Origin: Peptococcaceae bacterium BRH_c4b
GTDB lineage: Bacteria; Bacillota; Desulfotomaculia; Desulfotomaculales; Desulfocucumaceae
Direction: 5' to 3'
DNA length: 64,000 nucleotides
Assembly: GCA_000961595.1 (NCBI GenBank)
Contig: LADO01000051.1
Coordinates: forward strand, 1-64,000
How positions within the stretch are numbered: position 1 is the first letter of the stretch; every line of letters starts with the position of its first letter. The position numbers were made by a program, and so were the translations under genes. Under the pieces are notes generated by a model. It had not been told where the DNA came from. It was given only the letters and a program-made list of their open reading frames with translations, and did no database searches. Below, one piece after another: positions 18,663 to 29,651 of the stretch.

Positions 18663-18691
18663 AAAATAAAAACGGCGCCATTATGACGCCG
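18663..18691 (-). terminator. Rho-independent terminator overlapping a stop codon
   Basis: Minus-strand stem CGGCG/CGCCG followed by TTTTTATTTT. The TAA stop of the coiled-coil protein gene lies within the loop. Confidence 0.8.
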
Positions 18692-20087
18692 AGTAATTCT
18701 TATAGCCCCCGAACCAGGAATATATACGTATGGCCATGCGTACCAGAGGATTGTTAACCCTACTTTCAATATTCTTTTTTTCCTCCTTATGCTTATTCAG
18801 TTCCTGCTGGGCAAAACGCAGGTTTCTGTGCATTTCCTCCCTACCTTCCAGGGCATCCTTCAGATCGTTGCTAAGTGCATTAATTTCCTCCCTCAGCCTT
18901 CTTTCCTCTTGAACCGCCATATCAAGGGTCCTGTCCAGTTTGTTCTTCAATTCCACAATTTCCGTTTGCAGTTCCGCCACTCTGTTTGCATGTCTATCCT
19001 TCAACTCAGCCAGACGGGCTTTGTTTTCTCTGTCTTTTTCCTTATACTGCTGCAGCTTTGTAAATAGTGTTTCCAGGCTGGACTGATTTTTTTGCAGCGC
19101 TTCCCTGAGTCTCCGGTTTTCTTCCTCACCGTCCCTGGATTTTTTCACCCACAGCCTGCACTGGTGGAGGATGCTGTTGGCTTTGGACTCCAGCTTGGAT
19201 ATGTGCTCCCTGTACCTGAAAATTTCCTTTTTTCTCAGAGATAAAAGCAAATCTTTTTCTGCCATTTGGGTTACAATTTGCTCATGCCTTCCCGCTTCCT
19301 CCATCTTCAAAGCTAGAGCGGATGCTGTTTCCCTGTATGCGGAATTTATTTCCTTAAACTGCCTCTCTATGGCGGTCTGTTTGCTGTTTCTTTTTTCCTT
19401 TTCCCTTAGCCACCTTACCCGTTGGCGGCCCATGGAGGCCAGAAACCTTTTAGTAAGAGCATCGTAGGCAACATGAGTCCCGGCATTGTATGTCCAGATT
19501 CCATCTCCCAGTTTCTCAAAATAAGGAAATTTATTCATCACGCCCTCTATCGCGCCGGCGTTGGTAGGTTTCCATGAATTAACCAGTTCTTGCATCTGCT
19601 GCACGGAAAGCCCCACTGGGTGTGTTTTTAGCGCTTTTATCACCAGTTGTTTAAGGGAGTAGTGACCTGTCTCCACCTCCCACTCAGTCAATCCCCAGTA
19701 ACCGTTGGCCAACTGGATAAACCTACCGTCAGAAATCAATCCCACCTCTTCCGAAACCATGTTTTTTATCTTTTTTTTGTTTTTTGAACCTCCCCCCCTG
19801 AGTACTTCCTTTATGCTAAGGGGTTGTTGACGTTTCAACAATATAGCGTAGAATTGATCGTTATCCCTTTCACCCTGGAGATCAATTGTCCACTGTCCAG
19901 GACCGCCGCTCACAAAGCATTTATGCTGTTTGAGACAACGGGATATTCTATCCTCCACCTGCTCCGCCGGCAAATCTCTCAGCATTATCCTCTGGACATG
20001 GGGCGCCATCTCGGCCACCGACATGCTATCAAAGAAAAATAGTGTTTTTTTCAAAACATCGGTTAAGGAATGGAGCTTTCCATCCAT
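18681..20087 (-). CDS. Winged-helix plus long coiled-coil protein
   Basis: 468 residues with no signal or membrane helix. The first 220 residues contain three similar segments, each ending in a W-containing strand (GQWTIDL, GYWGLTEWE, GIWTYNAG). They look like repeated winged-helix/HARE-HTH-type domains, as in the RNA polymerase delta subunit. Residues about 240-450 are a continuous charged coiled coil rich in E, K, R and L. The C-terminus is NPLVRMAIRIYSWFGGYKN. A DNA- or polymerase-associated scaffold role is possible but unproven. A monocistronic unit with its own terminator. Confidence 0.7.
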   Translation of the reverse strand: MDGKLHSLTDVLKKTLFFFDSMSVAEMAPHVQRIMLRDLPAEQVEDRISRCLKQHKCFVSGGPGQWTIDLQGERDNDQFYAILLKRQQPLSIKEVLRGGGSKNKKKIKNMVSEEVGLISDGRFIQLANGYWGLTEWEVETGHYSLKQLVIKALKTHPVGLSVQQMQELVNSWKPTNAGAIEGVMNKFPYFEKLGDGIWTYNAGTHVAYDALTKRFLASMGRQRVRWLREKEKRNSKQTAIERQFKEINSAYRETASALALKMEEAGRHEQIVTQMAEKDLLLSLRKKEIFRYREHISKLESKANSILHQCRLWVKKSRDGEEENRRLREALQKNQSSLETLFTKLQQYKEKDRENKARLAELKDRHANRVAELQTEIVELKNKLDRTLDMAVQEERRLREEINALSNDLKDALEGREEMHRNLRFAQQELNKHKEEKKNIESRVNNPLVRMAIRIYSWFGGYKNYSAS

Positions 20088-20349
20088 TCTGAACCACCAT
20101 CCTTCATGTAGAAATTTCTATTCGGTTTACAAACATATTATATATTCTCCATTTATTACCATTTACCTTTAAAATTGTTGTTAAATATTTCCAACACTTT
20201 CAAACAACTTTCACCTTTTTTCATACTTTAAATTATGTATACTGTGTATTGTAATTAATTGAATATAAAGGTTATAATATCTTTTAAGTAAATGTCTTTA
20301 TAAAATAATTCTTTAACCCCTCAACGGATGATCCTTGGGAGGCGAAAGT

Positions 20350-20988
20350 ATGTGTGCAATAAATTACAATCCTGCGGACATGATTATAGAAACTCCTTCC
20401 GGCACTATCCACATTGAGGGACCGGTCAAATCAACCGACATAGAAAACCTGCAAATGGATGAAGAATTGAAAAATTTTCGCCCTCCGGTCAAGCAAAAAA
20501 AGGCCTTGATGCAGATTGCCGATTCGTCGGACGGGATGTTGTACATAATCAGGTACGAGAACACCATCGTTGGGTATGTGAGCTTTCACGGCACAGACCC
20601 CTATTCCCGCTGGAGCAAACACCCCAAAATTCTAGAACTGGGAGCAATTGAGCTCAGTTTCCACTGGAGAAAATTTAAGCTGGCCAAAAAATTACTAAAA
20701 GTCGCCTTTGAAAATCCTGTGATGGAAGATTTTATTATACTTACCTTAGAGTTCAGCTGGCACTGGGATTTGGAAAACACACGACTTGATTTGTGGAACT
20801 ATCAAAAAATGCTGACCAATGTTTTTGGCTCCGTAGGACTAATTAAAATGTCCACCAACGACCCCGACATACTGGAACACCCGGCCAATGTATTAATGGT
20901 TAGAATCGGGAAAAACGTCTCCGGGGAAGACATCAAGGAATTTGACAGCCTGCGTTTCCTCGATGAGGGCATTTTCGCCAAAAATTAA
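20350..20988 (+). CDS. acuA: AcuA-like GNAT acetyltransferase
   Basis: 212 residues from ATG 20350, seven bases after GGGAGG. The sequence (SSDGMLYIIRYENTIVGYVSF, then LGAIELSFHWRKFKLAKKLL) matches AcuA, the GNAT enzyme that acetylates and inactivates acetyl-CoA synthetase in Bacillus. No acuB/acuC or acs gene lies beside it here, so the substrate is inferred from the family only. A terminator follows directly. Confidence 0.75.
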   Translation: MCAINYNPADMIIETPSGTIHIEGPVKSTDIENLQMDEELKNFRPPVKQKKALMQIADSSDGMLYIIRYENTIVGYVSFHGTDPYSRWSKHPKILELGAIELSFHWRKFKLAKKLLKVAFENPVMEDFIILTLEFSWHWDLENTRLDLWNYQKMLTNVFGSVGLIKMSTNDPDILEHPANVLMVRIGKNVSGEDIKEFDSLRFLDEGIFAKN

Positions 20989-21011
20989 AAGCAGCCCAAG
21001 GCTGCTTTTTT
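20987..21011 (+). terminator. Rho-independent terminator between acuA and guaB
   Basis: Stem GCAGCC/GGCTGC with AAAA before and TTTTT after, starting at the acuA stop codon. It separates two convergent genes and may work in both directions. Confidence 0.9.
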
Positions 21012-21043
21012 ACTTCAATAATATCATTTATCTTAACCATATC

Positions 21044-22546
<1,503 letters not shown>

Positions 22547-22584
22547 TTATAGCACACCCATGTTTGGAGGTCATGTCTTTTTGC

Positions 22585-22612
22585 AAAATAATAAGGACGG
22601 CTGTTGCCGTCC
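22585..22612 (-). terminator. Rho-independent terminator
   Basis: Minus-strand stem GGACGGC/GCCGTCC followed by TTATTATTTT, immediately after the stop of the small HTH-like gene and before guaB. Confidence 0.85.
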
Positions 22613-22613
22613 C

Positions 22614-22838
22614 TTAATCCTGACCCATTATTGAGCCTACGCCGAATTTCATGAAATGATCCCGCAAATGGCTAATCAGTTTTTCCGAACAGTCGAACTC
22701 CCCCGCCATCTCCGCATCGCTCTTATCCTCCCTAATGCCTTCAATCAATTCATCAAAATCAACGCCCACTTCCGATGCCTTAAATTTCAGGCTGGGTTCG
22801 GTACTCCATGGCACCCTGGAACGGATATACTCCTCCAT
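22614..22838 (-). CDS. Small helical (HTH-like) protein, 74 aa
   Basis: The ATG at 22838 lies eight bases after AAGGGAG. The chain is mostly helical and contains a segment (SDAEMAGEFDCSEKLISHLRDHF) that reads like a helix-turn-helix with a recognition helix. Similar short proteins of unknown role are common in clostridia. An ATG six bases upstream is the alternative start. Confidence 0.65.
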   Translation of the reverse strand: MEEYIRSRVPWSTEPSLKFKASEVGVDFDELIEGIREDKSDAEMAGEFDCSEKLISHLRDHFMKFGVGSIMGQD

Positions 22839-23090
22839 TTTCATCACTCCCTTGTGCTGTTGGGTACTATAAAACATTACATACCAATTTCACTATTCCT
22901 GATTAATAAATCCTTTTTAAATCTCCTTGCCACTAGGAGTATTTTTTCCGCCGCCGGCGAATTTATTACCCTATACAAAACAGTCTCATACAAAAAAAAT
23001 ATCCGGCAGGGAAAATATTGATTAGAAAGACACATACTTTATATATAGGGTATAATTGCAGGAACATCAGATTATAATGAGGTGACCAAA

Positions 23091-24380
23091 TTGGAATGGG
23101 TTCTTATTAAAAATTTGAAGAACTATCCGGAACGGGAAGTGGAAGTAAAGGGTTGGCTCTACAATAAGAGATCCTCGGGCAAGATAGTCTTTATGATTAT
23201 CCGGGACGGTACCGGCCTGCTGCAGTGCGTACTGATGAAAAAAGATCGGCCCGATTTATTTGAACAGGCCGAAAAAATAAACCAGGAATCTTCCGTTATT
23301 GTCAGAGGAACCGTGCGGGAAGAACCCCGTTCACCCGGCGGTGTGGAGATGCAACTTACGGACATTGAGATTGTGAACATAGCGGATAATTACCCTATCA
23401 GCTTGAAGGAACACGGCGTGGACTTCCTGGCGGACAGGCGCCACCTCTGGATCCGTACTCCCAAACAGTCAGCCCTGCTGCGCGTCCGGTCCACCGTGGA
23501 ACAGGCCTGCCGGGATTTTCTGCACCAGCAGGACTTTGTACTGGCAGATGCCCCCATTATTACTCCGGCGGCCTGCGAAGGAACCACCACCCTTTTTGAA
23601 ATTGATTATCACGGCGAAAAGGCATTTCTATCTCAGAGCGGTCAACTATACAATGAAGCTGCAGCCATGGCTTTGGGACGCATTTATTGTTTCGGGCCCA
23701 CCTTCCGGGCGGAAAAATCAAAGACCAGACGGCACCTGATGGAATTCTGGATGATGGAAGCCGAGGCCGCTTATTTTGATTTTGAGGACAACCTGAAGCT
23801 GCAGGAAGGCCTGATTTACTTCATTATTCGGACCGTACTGGACAAAAACAAGGAAGATTTAAAGGTATTAAACAGGGATATTGAAAAACTGGAGGCCGTC
23901 AGTCTGCCCTTCCCCAGGCTCAGTTATACCGAGGCAGTGGAAGTGCTGCGCAATAAGGGCCGGGAATTTGAATGGGGCAACGATTTCGGCGCCCCGGACG
24001 AAACGGAAATTTCCACCAACTTTAATTCCCCGGTTTTTGTACACCGCTACCCCACAAAAATAAAAGCCTTTTATATGAAGCCAGACCCCTCCGATGGCAA
24101 AGTGGTACTAGGAGCAGATTTGCTAGCCCCGGAAGGCTACGGGGAAATCATCGGCGGCGGCCAGCGCATTGACGATTTGACCCTACTGGAAAGCCGCATC
24201 AGGGAGCACAATCTCCCCGAAGAGGCGTTCGCCTGGTATCTCGACCTCAGAAGATACGGGTCTGTGCCCCATTCCGGTTTTGGACTGGGCATAGAAAGAA
24301 CGGTGGCCTGGCTTTGTGGTATAGAACACGTCAGGGAGACGATACCCTTCCCCCGCACCTTATACAGACTGTATCCCTGA
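23091..24380 (+). CDS. asnS: Asparaginyl-tRNA synthetase
   Basis: 429 residues from TTG 23091, six bases after GAGGTG. An N-terminal OB-fold anticodon-binding domain (EVEVKGWLYNKRSSGKIVF) is followed by the class II core with motif 2 (FGPTFRAEKSKTRRHLMEFW) and motif 3 (GFGLGIERTVAWLCG). The motif set is typical of AsnRS rather than AspRS. A TATAAT at 23051 may be its -10. The leader is too short for a T-box and no T-box AGGGTGG motif is seen. Confidence 0.93.
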   Translation: MEWVLIKNLKNYPEREVEVKGWLYNKRSSGKIVFMIIRDGTGLLQCVLMKKDRPDLFEQAEKINQESSVIVRGTVREEPRSPGGVEMQLTDIEIVNIADNYPISLKEHGVDFLADRRHLWIRTPKQSALLRVRSTVEQACRDFLHQQDFVLADAPIITPAACEGTTTLFEIDYHGEKAFLSQSGQLYNEAAAMALGRIYCFGPTFRAEKSKTRRHLMEFWMMEAEAAYFDFEDNLKLQEGLIYFIIRTVLDKNKEDLKVLNRDIEKLEAVSLPFPRLSYTEAVEVLRNKGREFEWGNDFGAPDETEISTNFNSPVFVHRYPTKIKAFYMKPDPSDGKVVLGADLLAPEGYGEIIGGGQRIDDLTLLESRIREHNLPEEAFAWYLDLRRYGSVPHSGFGLGIERTVAWLCGIEHVRETIPFPRTLYRLYP

Positions 24381-24506
24381 GTTGGGCGATGGAATACAAT
24401 ATAACAGCGCTGCGGGTATATTTATTTCAAAATTATGATAAAAATGATAGAATTAAATGCTCATACAAGGCTCCGGCGCATTGAACAACGGGAGGTGGAA
24501 GATATA

Positions 24507-24977
24507 ATGATTAAGCTGATGATTAAGGGCTTCGCCTACGACGTTAGCGGAAGCCCCATAGTATTGCTAACCGATGAAGAGGAAGAAAAAGTTCTTCCCC
24601 TCTGGATTGGCTTGCTGGAGGCCCATTCCATCGCCCTTGCCGTGGAAGGGACTGAAATGCCCCGGCCCATGACCCATGATCTGATAATAACCATCTGCAA
24701 GATGCTCAAAGCAACAATTTCCAGGGTGGTTATTAACGATTTAAGAGATAATACTTTTTATGCCACCATAGATCTCACTACAGAAATTGAGACCATAGCC
24801 ATGGACGCCCGTCCCAGTGACGCCATCGCTCTGGCTTTAAGGTCTTCGGCGCCCATTTATCTTAAAAATAACCTGGCGGACAACATGCTATCTATTTCGG
24901 AACTAATTGATGAGGAAACCAAAAAAGAACTGGATAAATTTTTTAACGTAAGCAATCTAAAAAAAACCCTCCATTGA
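24507..24977 (+). CDS. Bifunctional nuclease family protein (DUF151)
   Basis: 156 residues from ATG 24507 after GGGAGGTG. The sequence (VLPLWIGLLEAHSIALAVEG, then MDARPSDAIALALR) is the DUF151/BFN signature; members show RNase and DNase activity in plants and Mycobacterium. An earlier ATG at 24435 lacks a ribosome site. It is followed after 18 bases by a small Cys-containing protein gene. Confidence 0.88.
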   Translation: MIKLMIKGFAYDVSGSPIVLLTDEEEEKVLPLWIGLLEAHSIALAVEGTEMPRPMTHDLIITICKMLKATISRVVINDLRDNTFYATIDLTTEIETIAMDARPSDAIALALRSSAPIYLKNNLADNMLSISELIDEETKKELDKFFNVSNLKKTLH

Positions 24978-24990
24978 TAACGGGAGGTTT
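24966..24990 (+). promoter_or_regulatory. Hairpin covering the ribosome site of the next gene
   Basis: CCTCC (24968-24972), within the last codons of the DUF151 gene, can pair with GGAGG (24983-24987), the ribosome site of the gene starting at TTG 24996. Flanking AA/TT may extend the stem. Ribosomes finishing the upstream gene would open it, which would couple translation of the two genes. Confidence 0.4.
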
Positions 24991-24995
24991 GTCGG

Positions 24996-25229
24996 TTGAT
25001 TCTGATAGAAACCCGCCGCTGCATTTTATGCAACCGCATGGTTAAAGCCGCAGTCAAAAAAATACCCGGGATTAAAATGGAACAGCCTGTATTTATAATG
25101 TGCAGTGAAGATACCGAGTGCACTAATATACAGTGTCTGCTGCTCAATCCTCTGGGCATGAAATCACCTTTTGAGGATATTCCCGTAGACAGGATTAATA
25201 AGCAATATACAGAAATAAAATGGCCTTAA
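24996..25229 (+). CDS. Small cysteine-containing protein, 77 aa
   Basis: TTG start, eight bases after GGAGG. The protein contains CILC near the start and a later cluster of three cysteines in CSEDTECTNIQC, spaced so that a metal or Fe-S site is conceivable. There are no membrane segments. Family unknown. It is co-transcribed with the DUF151 gene. Confidence 0.65.
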   Translation: MILIETRRCILCNRMVKAAVKKIPGIKMEQPVFIMCSEDTECTNIQCLLLNPLGMKSPFEDIPVDRINKQYTEIKWP

Positions 25230-25299
25230 TGAAAGGTCATTTTTTTAACTGATAACCCAGCCAGGAGCGGGGAAAGATGATCACTAAAGAGGTGATACA

Positions 25300-25497
25300 A
25301 TGAAGTGGTTTGATCTTCCCGTAAACTACAGGGAACCGGAAATCATTGAAGATTTGCACCGGCCCCCGGGATCGCCCCGTCCAAGGGAAACCAAGTCCCA
25401 GCAAGCACAGCTGAAAAGCCCCCATGACCACGGGCACAACAAAGACGTTGAATGGAAAATGGCAGGCAAAACTGGCCATGAAGACGCACAAAGGTAA
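25300..25497 (+). CDS. Small hydrophilic protein, 65 aa
   Basis: ATG 25300 follows AAGAGGTGAT. The sequence is highly charged, with a Pro-rich stretch (HRPPGSPRPRE) and a His-containing segment (PHDHGHNKD). It is probably unstructured. The TAA stop lies inside a strong hairpin (25486-25531). Function unknown. Confidence 0.6.
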   Translation: MKWFDLPVNYREPEIIEDLHRPPGSPRPRETKSQQAQLKSPHDHGHNKDVEWKMAGKTGHEDAQR

Positions 25498-25531
25498 CAC
25501 CGGGGACATCACCCCGGTGTTACCTTTGTGC
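25486..25531 (+). terminator. Very stable 20-bp hairpin overlapping a stop codon
   Basis: Bases 25486-25505 and 25512-25531 are perfectly complementary, with a six-base loop (ACATCA). The stop codon of the small protein gene (25495-25497) is in the left arm. No long T run follows on the plus strand, so besides termination it may protect mRNA ends or block convergent transcription. Confidence 0.7.
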
Positions 25532-25576
25532 CATAAATCATTAGAAGCCTTGCAATTTTTAAATATTCTGCTATGA

Positions 25577-26545
25577 TTAAAATCTTAATATTTTTCTGGT
25601 TTGTAGAAAGTACAACACTCCTTTTTCAAAAGCCCACTCAATATCCTGGGGGGTACTGAAGTAGGTCTCAATGGCCTTTCCCGTCTGAGCAAGTTTCACT
25701 AGCTGCTCAACGGTAAGAGACGGCTTTTTGCGCATATGAGGCTCAACTGCGTACTCTTTTCTGCCACAGCCCGTTTCATTGTCTACGCCAAACCTGATTT
25801 CCTTGCTGTTGATTTTTTTGTTTTTTACTTGAAGGCTTTCTTTATCCAGAAGGAAAAAATCACTCGTAACCTTTCCCGAAACAACCGCTTCCCCAAGCCC
25901 CCACGTTGATTCAATCACGATCTCATCCCGTGACAGATTGATAGGATTTCCGGTAAACATCACCCCGGCAACTTCCGGATCAACCATTCTCTGGATTACC
26001 GGAGCTATCACCGCCATAGCATGGTCAATCCCCTTCTGGTAACGCAGCATTGCCGCCCTGGCCGTCCACACGGAAGCCCAACATTCTTTAACCTTTTTAA
26101 ATACTTCTTCTGTTCCGCGAATATAGTGGTAGGTGTCCATCATACCGGGAAACGATGAGATAGCAGTCCCCTTGACCGCTACCGAAGAGCGCACTGCCAC
26201 GTAAGGTTCGGCCCCGCCCGCTCCGGCCAGGTCCTTGTATGCATTTGAGATTTGCTCATACTCAGACGGCAATTCGCATTTTGCTACTAAATCCCTAATC
26301 ATTTGGGTCTTTTGTTCAAATTCTTCATTGTAATTTTCAAAATTAATTGTTTGAACTATCTCATCAATTAGCAGTTCTAATTTATTGCATTTCAGCATAT
26401 CAAAATAGGCGTCGGAAACAATACAGAAGCCGGGGGGCACATTAAAACCAGCTTTTATAAGTTCTCCCAGATAAGTCCCTTTACCGCCACAACTTTCAAT
26501 CAAATCAACAGAGATCTCCGAAAAATCCATGATATATTTTGGCAC
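25577..26545 (-). CDS. ATP-grasp (PPDK_N) subunit of a split PEP-synthase-like phosphotransferase
   Basis: 322 residues from GTG 26545 after GGAGGGG. It is a stand-alone nucleotide-binding domain of the PEP synthase/PPDK type: GGKGTYLGELIKAGFNVPPGF, SSFPGMMDTYH, the ATP-binding AVRSSVAVKG and VIESTWGLGEAVVSG, and the end DIEWAFEKGVLYFLQTR. Full PEP synthases carry the swivelling His and PEP domains on the same chain. Here the His domain is in the gene at 27869-29581. The size and split match PpsB of phenylphosphate synthase (Thauera). It is the last gene of the operon. Confidence 0.85.
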   Translation of the reverse strand: MPKYIMDFSEISVDLIESCGGKGTYLGELIKAGFNVPPGFCIVSDAYFDMLKCNKLELLIDEIVQTINFENYNEEFEQKTQMIRDLVAKCELPSEYEQISNAYKDLAGAGGAEPYVAVRSSVAVKGTAISSFPGMMDTYHYIRGTEEVFKKVKECWASVWTARAAMLRYQKGIDHAMAVIAPVIQRMVDPEVAGVMFTGNPINLSRDEIVIESTWGLGEAVVSGKVTSDFFLLDKESLQVKNKKINSKEIRFGVDNETGCGRKEYAVEPHMRKKPSLTVEQLVKLAQTGKAIETYFSTPQDIEWAFEKGVLYFLQTRKILRF

Positions 26546-26618
26546 TGCTTACCCCTCCGTACTATGCTCTTCTTAACAGGCTCAATAAAATGGCGCGTTA
26601 ATACCAGGAGCAAATCCA

Positions 26619-27728
26619 CTATTTTGCATCAATCGTTTCCTGAATCTGGGTCATGGATTCAAAACCAGGAGGTACTTCCTCAGGACCAATAGGTGGACCG
26701 GGCGGAGCAAAAGGTATCTTCAGCCAGAAAAAATTATGCGCCAACAGAAGTACTGCAACCACATGCAAGGTATAGAACACGGAAATGACCGAAATGTCAA
26801 AAGGCAACCCGGCAGCGGTAACGTTCACCAAAATTGGTGTAAGAATCAGCCGCAGCAGCGGAATCCAGATAATTACGAGGATTGCAACCACTATAAGGTT
26901 ATACACACCTCTTTTAGGCTGAATATATTTGGCATTGGGATAATAACCGAAAATTACTGAATGAAACAGCGTCCAACCTATGATTGACCCGCCTATGGCT
27001 GCAAAGGAAAATGTCGGACTCATAAACTGCAGGGTGCCAACCCATGAAACATAGCCGAGTAAAACGGCTACTATTGTCAACACGATCTGGCCTGCCGGCT
27101 CACCTAGTTTATAAAAGGGATAACTTTGCATGGACAGCGCATTGCCGAATACCTGTACCCATACAATCACCCATACGGCAAGTCCCAACATGAAATCGGC
27201 CTGGAATAACCCTATAGGATCAAACGGCATACCGGCCCAGGGGGTATCTTTTAAATTCACCAATAAGAGCCATAGAATACTGGTTATAACCAAAATCACA
27301 ACAGCGCCCGTAATTAAATTAGTCACGCCACTCTTTTTGGCTACCGGGTAGGCTCCCCAGTTCAGCGCGTACCACAGGCTCGTCATAAATAACAGTATGC
27401 CGAAATAATTGGTAACTGGAAAAAGCGGTACAGCAGGCCAGATGTTAGTAACAGCCAGGGTATTTAACAATGCCAGGCCCAACCATAATAAGGTCATGGA
27501 AATCCCCGGCACCAATTTGCTCATACCCGGCTTCCATACGCCCTCCGGTGGAGCGACAGGCCACCCCCTGCCAATTACACCCAAAGCCACCAGCCAGAAC
27601 AGCCAAAAGAAGGAAGACGGGATATACAGCGTAAAAAACATTTTGGCCGGCACTAAATACATAATTAACCAACCAATAACCATTGCCCCAATAAACTGTA
27701 GCAGGCTTTCCTGAAAAGTTTTTTTCAT
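26619..27728 (-). CDS. Polytopic membrane protein of the catabolic operon
   Basis: 369 residues from ATG 27728, nine bases after AAGGAGG. I count about ten hydrophobic helices, many rich in Trp (LLWLGLALLNTL, AVWVIVWVQVFGN), and a Pro-rich cytoplasmic tail. I do not recognise a transporter family. It lies between the two subunit genes of the phosphotransferase, which suggests that it moves the substrate or anchors the enzyme. That is inference from gene order. Confidence 0.7.
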   Translation of the reverse strand: MKKTFQESLLQFIGAMVIGWLIMYLVPAKMFFTLYIPSSFFWLFWLVALGVIGRGWPVAPPEGVWKPGMSKLVPGISMTLLWLGLALLNTLAVTNIWPAVPLFPVTNYFGILLFMTSLWYALNWGAYPVAKKSGVTNLITGAVVILVITSILWLLLVNLKDTPWAGMPFDPIGLFQADFMLGLAVWVIVWVQVFGNALSMQSYPFYKLGEPAGQIVLTIVAVLLGYVSWVGTLQFMSPTFSFAAIGGSIIGWTLFHSVIFGYYPNAKYIQPKRGVYNLIVVAILVIIWIPLLRLILTPILVNVTAAGLPFDISVISVFYTLHVVAVLLLAHNFFWLKIPFAPPGPPIGPEEVPPGFESMTQIQETIDAK

Positions 27729-27868
27729 TTCCATAAACCTCCTTAAAATATTAAACAATTTCGATAATCAGGGAAAAGTCCTTCCGAGCATGATTAGCCT
27801 GTCAAATCATAACTGAAAGGACTTTTAAATTTGCTCCGGGAGATGCGGGAACACTCCCTCAAAATTGC

Positions 27869-29581
27869 TCACTCAACCACTGATTTTTGCAGAATCTCAA
27901 CGACACCATTATCTCCGTCCACCCTGATCAGGTCGCCGTTGTCAATAGAATTGGTTGCATTCCAACATCCAACGACAGCTGGAATCCGGTATTCTCTAGC
28001 CGCAATAGCCGCGTGTGTGAGCATTCCTCCAGTGTCGGTGACTACACCGGCAATCTTTGGAAACAGCGGGGTCCAGGCTGTAGATGTATAAGGACATACC
28101 AAGATTTCCCCAGGTTCAACTTTTGCAAAACCGTCAAAATGAGTTATTACACGGGCGCGGCCCTCAACAACACCAGGCGCTCCCTGGAAACCCTCCAGCC
28201 GCAGGGACTTCACCTGTTCACCTTTGGGATGGATGATGTCATCTATAATACCGAAAACTTTCACCCCGATGGGGTCGCTCATGACATCCGGAACCGCCCC
28301 TGCAGTTAATGGCGCTTCCTCTTCCTTTACTTTTTCCCAGTCTTCTGTCCGCTCTTTAACCAGGGATGGAACCAGCCTGCTGTGGTGGTAAATGGCTACA
28401 TCTTTTTCACGGGCCAGGTCACTTAAAATTTCGATCAGTTCACTGTAAGTGAGGAAAAACACATCTTCGGCGTTTTCCAGCAACCCGAACTGCTGGAGGC
28501 GCCTGCCGCAGGCAAGACCGGCATAACGAAGCCGGGCGGTAGATCCGGCATCGATATAAAAGCCATGGTCTTCCTGGAAGAAATACACACCTTCCGCCGC
28601 TTTCAGTAATCTATCAAAGGTTTTTTGCTCTTCCTCGAAAAGGCTATCTCTAAAATCGCGGATTGCTTCATCCCTTTCGCGTAACAATTTGGCCCTGGTC
28701 TCATCAAAGTCCCATCCGTCCCTTAACTTTCTGATGTATCCGCCCATAGTCTCAAGTACCGGTGCGGAGTCTTCCTTCCAGGTCGGGTAAATAACGTCAA
28801 GATGCCCGGCGGTAATCCTGTTGCCGTAAAATTGCAGGAATTCTTCAAGCCGGGCATACCACTGGTTACCCTCATCAGTACTTTTCAGACCGACAATTAA
28901 CGCCTGGACATCCTCCAGGAATTTGTCCCCGATCCCCAGTTTTTCCGCAAGCTGTGCCAGTCTGATCATTTCCCGGTCAGTTTTCGTCGCCATAGTATCG
29001 TAAGCGCCCCGCAGCATTACGGTAAATTCTTTCTCTTCAAGTCCATTTTTCTTGCAGAAATCTTCAAAGGTAAAATAAATAGCGTCGGCCATATACATTG
29101 TTGTAAAGTGAATTTCCCAGTTCCGGCGATTCATTTCGTTGGCCCACTTAATATATTCTAATAATTGAGCAATTTTCAACATGTCTGGATTAATGGCATC
29201 AACAATATTTAGTTCTTCTTTTACTTCGTTAATATATCCGGCGTAAAACTCATCCCAATGGTCAATGCAGTGTTCTAAATTTTTAACAAATTCCTGTTCC
29301 CTGCTCTTAATTTCATCCACGTCCCTGATTACAGCAAAGCCAAGATATACTCTGCCCTTATAAATCTTGACGTGAGCTCCCTTTGATCCGGGTAACATTA
29401 CCTTATTCGACGCATGATGGTACGACCAGGCGTGATGTTTTTGGACTGTTGTCATTCCGAATGGAGAAATAGGATACGGTTGATGCAGGTCATCCCTAAA
29501 CCAGAAGATATCCTCATCATCCGGGAACCTGAGTGTCCTTAGACTTGAGATGCTGCGGTCTATCCTTCCCCGCTCACCCAT
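27869..29581 (-). CDS. Swivelling-His subunit of a split PEP-synthase-like phosphotransferase (PpsA-like)
   Basis: 570 residues from ATG 29581 after GGGGG. The C-terminal domain is the PEP-utiliser mobile domain, with the phosphorylated His (about His523) in GGMLTHAAIAARE. The first 450 residues, with FLQFYGNRITAGHLDV, match the substrate-binding part of PpsA and of rifampicin phosphotransferase rather than the PEP barrel. With the ATP-grasp subunit it should form an ATP-dependent enzyme that phosphorylates an alcohol or phenol, releasing AMP and phosphate. Sizes match phenylphosphate synthase alpha and beta. The acceptor is unknown. Confidence 0.82.
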   Translation of the reverse strand: MGERGRIDRSISSLRTLRFPDDEDIFWFRDDLHQPYPISPFGMTTVQKHHAWSYHHASNKVMLPGSKGAHVKIYKGRVYLGFAVIRDVDEIKSREQEFVKNLEHCIDHWDEFYAGYINEVKEELNIVDAINPDMLKIAQLLEYIKWANEMNRRNWEIHFTTMYMADAIYFTFEDFCKKNGLEEKEFTVMLRGAYDTMATKTDREMIRLAQLAEKLGIGDKFLEDVQALIVGLKSTDEGNQWYARLEEFLQFYGNRITAGHLDVIYPTWKEDSAPVLETMGGYIRKLRDGWDFDETRAKLLRERDEAIRDFRDSLFEEEQKTFDRLLKAAEGVYFFQEDHGFYIDAGSTARLRYAGLACGRRLQQFGLLENAEDVFFLTYSELIEILSDLAREKDVAIYHHSRLVPSLVKERTEDWEKVKEEEAPLTAGAVPDVMSDPIGVKVFGIIDDIIHPKGEQVKSLRLEGFQGAPGVVEGRARVITHFDGFAKVEPGEILVCPYTSTAWTPLFPKIAGVVTDTGGMLTHAAIAAREYRIPAVVGCWNATNSIDNGDLIRVDGDNGVVEILQKSVVE

Positions 29582-29651
29582 TTTCTTAACCCCCTTCATT
29601 TTTATCGAGAGATATATGAATATTCTGAAATTTTTAATCATTAAATGACAA

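Noticed and set aside
22889-23090. T-box leader before asnS
   Set aside because: The space is short and I find neither the AGGGTGG motif nor a terminator hairpin.
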